A DNA stretch of 8,352 nt, from positions 1 to 8,352 of the forward strand of contig JAGGWL010000133.1 of assembly GCA_021157555.1 (NCBI GenBank), written 5' to 3'. A model generated the notes under the pieces. It was not told where the DNA came from, made no database searches, and saw only the letters and a list, made by a program, of their open reading frames with translations. Position 1 is the first letter of the stretch. Every line of letters begins with the position of its first letter. The stretch comes from Deltaproteobacteria bacterium (GTDB lineage Bacteria; Desulfobacterota; Desulfobacteria; Desulfobacterales; BuS5). This document shows, piece by piece, positions 6,241 through 8,352 of this stretch. The translations under genes and the position numbers were made by a program.

Positions 6241-6399
6241 TAAGTACCCGAGCATATATTTTCAGGTACATACGTTCTAATAATTAAATTAATTCGATTC
6301 AAATAAACCAGTGTAGAGCCTGTTCCACGAACAGGCCGATGTCGGGTTTTAAAGAATCTAAATTTTTAAAATATCGAAAAACTTATGCTTGGGTACTTA
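6241..6399. repeat. Second inverted-repeat block, abutting the foldback element
   Basis: TAAGTACCCGAGCATA (6241-6256) and its near-complement at 6384-6399 match at 15 of 16 positions and bound a 159-bp block. A perfect hairpin GCCTGTTC-CAC-GAACAGGC (6318-6336) lies near its middle. The outer arms pair only for about 20 bp, and the interior is AT-rich with no open frame. The left end coincides with the right edge of the 180-bp element, sharing the TAA. It may be a second non-autonomous element, or the remains of one into whose tip the first inserted. Confidence 0.5.
6318..6336. other. Perfect 8-bp GC-rich hairpin
   Basis: GCCTGTTC and GAACAGGC are separated by 3 nt (CAC). It is the most stable short hairpin in the 849-bp gap. 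It is not followed at once by a T-run on either strand (plus: CGATGTCGGGTTTT; minus: TCTACACTGG), so a simple Rho-independent terminator is doubtful. It lies close to the centre of the surrounding inverted-repeat block. Confidence 0.5.
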
Positions 6400-6494
6400 A
6401 ATAAACCAGAAATTTACCATACCACAAAAAATTTTTCTTATCTTTGTTAAACCCGTTGAAAAATAAATTTTTAGTAATGCTGCCGATGGCACTT

Positions 6495-6636
6495 ATTTCC
6501 AAAATTAGAATTGCTGGACATTGAAGAAGCATTTGACAAGATTAGTCATTAACTGCTACAAGGTGGGCTTATTCAGAATCGAAATCGTAATATTGATCTG
6601 TTCTATTGCACAACAATTGAACAGATCAATATCCGG
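6495..6636 (+). pseudogene. Possible decayed coding remnant
   Basis: One plus-strand frame reads FPKLELLDIEEAFDKISH, a stop (TAA at 6550-6552), then LLQGGLIQNRNRNIDLFYC and TTIEQINIR before TGA. The residue mix is protein-like on both sides of the single stop, unlike the rest of the gap. I recognise no family, there is no start codon, and the length is small. This may be a fragment of a lost gene or chance. The 3' part overlaps the perfect inverted repeat at 6590-6632. Confidence 0.2.
6590..6632. promoter_or_regulatory. Perfect 14-bp inverted repeat upstream of the plus-strand gene
   Basis: ATATTGATCTGTTC (6590-6603) is the exact reverse complement of 6619-6632. Inside, ATTG and CAAT add four more pairs after one T-T mismatch, leaving a 5-nt CACAA loop, so 43 nt fold almost completely. 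It ends 49 nt before the ATG at 6682. A run of eight T lies at 6651-6658, 18 nt after the stem, too far for a standard terminator. It could be a leader-RNA stem, an operator for a dimeric protein, or a terminator for transcription entering from the left. Confidence 0.5.
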
Positions 6637-6681
6637 TGATATTAATGGCATTTTTTTTATTATTGGAAAGTTATTGTAAAA

Positions 6682-8352
6682 ATGAACCTTCATACATTTC
6701 ATATCCCTGTAATGGGAATTGGTTTTACTATTGATACGCCCATCAAGGTTGCTAAATACGGGATATCTTCAGTAATTTCACTTGTAGATGACTGCCTGAT
6801 TGAAAAAATACGTGAATTTTACTGCAAAAAAATGGCAATTCCTTTTGCTGCTATTGGTGCAAAAGAGGAGGATTCTCGTGCAAAAAGAATTACATCCTAT
6901 CTAAACCTTGTTAATAGAATTGTGGAAAAAAATTTTAAAGAATTAAAAGCTTCTCCATTTAATAAAGGAAGCGAGATTATAAAATATTTAGAAATGCTGC
7001 CGGAACATTCAAAATTAAGGCAGATTTATAATGAAATGCTTCAAACTAAAGATAGTGAAGCTGTAAACAAGATGCAAATCTGGTTAAAAAAAAATCTGAT
7101 AGTTGGTTCTATTGATGTCAATATAATGACCAAAGTGGATAAAATAAATCACAAAGGTGGAGAAGTGCTTCCATCTGACTATAATGACGCACATGCCGCT
7201 TTGCGCGGATTTGCAGTAAGTGATTTGCATGCATCCATTGTTTTATCAGCCGGTATAAACACATCGCTATACAGCCATATGGCTTGTTTTAATGATTTTT
7301 ATCCTGATAAAAACTATTTTCTTAAAAAGAAAATTATTTTAAAGGTTAGTGATTTTCGCTCAGCAGTAACGCAAGGTAAATTTTTGGCAAAAAAAGGCTT
7401 ATGGGTATCAGAATATCGAATTGAATCGGGATTAAATTGCGGGGGGCATGCCTTTCCAACACAAGGCCATTTATTGGGGCCAATTTTGGAAAAATTTAAG
7501 GAAGATAAAGAAAAACTTATAAGCACAACTCATAACGTGCTTGTTAAAGCTCTTAAACATAAAAACAAACCTTTTTCTGAAACACCTTTAAATCTTAAAA
7601 TTACCATTCAAGGCGGTATTACCACTTCTAAGGAACATGATTTTTTATTAAATTATTATAACCTTGATTCAACGGGATGGGGCACTCCTTTTTTGTTGGT
7701 TCCGGAAGTTACAAATGTAGATCCAACTACACTTGAATTATTGTGCAATGCCCTTGAGGATGACCTTTATTTAAGTCATATTTCTCCGTTAGGAGTACCT
7801 TTTAATACTGTAAGGGGTAATACCAAGGATAAAGAAAAACAGATGTTGATCGAAAAAGGCAGACCGGGAAGTATTTGTCCAAAAAAATTTCTTGTTAGCA
7901 ATACTGAATTCACAAAATACGCTATTTGTACTGCATCATCACAATATCAACGCCAAAAAATAAAAGAGCTCAAAAAACAATTTTCCGACCAGAATGAATA
8001 TCAAAAACAATTTAATAAAATTGTTGAAAAAGCATGTATTTGTGTTGGTCTGGGGACATCTGCCCTGCTTGTGAAAAAAATAGATGCAAAATTGGAAGGA
8101 AAAGGTGTTTCAATTTGTCCTGGACCCATTATGGCCTATTTCTCGAAAATTGTTTCTTTAAAAGAAATGGTAGATCATATTTACGGCCGGATAAACTTGA
8201 TAAAGGAAAATAACCGTCCTCATATGTTTATCAAAGAATTAGAGCTGTATATGGATTATCTTAAAAAAGCAATTTCTGAAACTCTTAAGCCACTTCAAAC
8301 AAAAGAGATAAAATATTTTGAGTCTTTTCATAGTAATTTACAGGAAGGAATA
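6682..8352 (+). CDS. Large conserved protein with nitronate-monooxygenase-like barrel (3' end outside window)
   Basis: 557 codons without a stop, running off the window. The start MNLHTFHIPVMGIGFTIDTP fits the opening beta strand of a TIM barrel; only weak GGAAAG lies about 12 nt upstream. I recall similar large uncharacterised proteins in Bacteroidetes and delta-proteobacteria, but know no function. Three motifs occur in the order seen in nitronate monooxygenase/2-nitropropane dioxygenase flavoproteins: GLNCGGH at 250-256 (compare GxEAGGH with its active-site His), IQGGI at 309-313 (phosphate-binding GG), and GWGTPFLLVPE at 332-342 (compare MGTRFLxTxE). A helical insert occupies about 60-165. 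Residues 395-485 carry C399, C416, C452, C454 and C479 (ICPKK, ICTAS, ACICVGLGTS, SICPGP), not part of the classical family and possibly a metal or Fe-S site. A helical tail follows. No signal peptide or membrane segment is seen, so it is probably cytosolic. The oxidoreductase call is inference. Confidence 0.75.
   Translation, partial: MNLHTFHIPVMGIGFTIDTPIKVAKYGISSVISLVDDCLIEKIREFYCKKMAIPFAAIGAKEEDSRAKRITSYLNLVNRIVEKNFKELKASPFNKGSEIIKYLEMLPEHSKLRQIYNEMLQTKDSEAVNKMQIWLKKNLIVGSIDVNIMTKVDKINHKGGEVLPSDYNDAHAALRGFAVSDLHASIVLSAGINTSLYSHMACFNDFYPDKNYFLKKKIILKVSDFRSAVTQGKFLAKKGLWVSEYRIESGLNCGGHAFPTQGHLLGPILEKFKEDKEKLISTTHNVLVKALKHKNKPFSETPLNLKITIQGGITTSKEHDFLLNYYNLDSTGWGTPFLLVPEVTNVDPTTLELLCNALEDDLYLSHISPLGVPFNTVRGNTKDKEKQMLIEKGRPGSICPKKFLVSNTEFTKYAICTASSQYQRQKIKELKKQFSDQNEYQKQFNKIVEKACICVGLGTSALLVKKIDAKLEGKGVSICPGPIMAYFSKIVSLKEMVDHIYGRINLIKENNRPHMFIKELELYMDYLKKAISETLKPLQTKEIKYFESFHSNLQEGI

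Noticed and set aside
6301..6409. Direct repeat AAATAAACCAG at 6301-6311 and 6399-6409
   Set aside because: Only 11 bp of AT-rich sequence, and not placed at both edges of any element. It could be chance.
5833..6681. tRNA gene or CRISPR array in the gap
   Set aside because: No cloverleaf with a GTTCRA-type arm and no regularly spaced direct repeats were found. The hairpin at 6318-6336 contains GTTC but lacks the rest of a tRNA.
7314..7526. 70-codon minus-strand frame
   Set aside because: It lies within the long plus-strand coding frame over its most conserved motifs (GLNCGGH), so it is a shadow.
1..8352. General reassignment of UAG as a sense codon
   Set aside because: rpmI and infC end with TAG at exactly the expected protein ends, so UAG terminates normally in at least these genes. 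Only the MerR case remains open.

Overview
The window is AT-rich bacterial chromosome. Most of it is a minus-strand translation operon, read in the order (nucleoside deaminase) - infC - rpmI - rplT - pheS - pheT - merR-like. This core order, with a short MerR-type regulator after pheT, and the sequence style of PheS and the regulator suggest a sulfate-reducer-like delta-proteobacterium (Desulfobacterota, perhaps Desulfobacterales). That placement is inference from gene order and protein character, not from a search. thrS, which often precedes infC, is not next to infC here.

Layout. Positions 1-345 (minus) hold a MerR-family regulator whose frame is closed by an amber codon at 70-72. The same frame then stays open to the window edge and encodes a good heptad helix. 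Positions 435-2879 and 2881-3888 are pheT and pheS, the two subunits of phenylalanyl-tRNA synthetase, 1 nt apart. Positions 3931-4281 and 4309-4506 are rplT and rpmI (ribosomal proteins L20 and L35). A 171-bp spacer with two RNA-hairpin candidates separates rpmI from infC (4678-5217). infC encodes translation initiation factor IF3 and appears to start at a non-canonical AUA codon behind a strong Shine-Dalgarno sequence. Positions 5323-5832 encode a TadA/cytidine-deaminase-fold zinc enzyme.

Positions 5833-6681 hold no intact gene. Inside this gap is a 180-bp foldback element (6061-6240) with 26-bp terminal inverted repeats, flanked by TAA on both sides. A second inverted-repeat block (6241-6399) abuts it directly. 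Then come a stretch resembling decayed coding sequence (about 6495-6636) and a perfect 14-bp inverted repeat (6590-6632).

From 6682 to the window end (plus strand) runs a 557-codon open frame with no stop: the N-terminal part of a large protein that I know only as a conserved uncharacterised type. It carries a GLNCGGH motif, an IQGGI motif and a GWGTPFLLVPE motif in the order expected for a nitronate-monooxygenase-like flavin TIM barrel. After these comes a Cys-rich C-terminal part that the classical family lacks. This is the least explained gene in the window.

The minus-strand genes form one functional group: initiation factor, two large-subunit proteins and tRNA-Phe charging, with a likely tRNA-editing deaminase upstream. 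The plus-strand gene is divergent from them and separated by the repeat-bearing gap.
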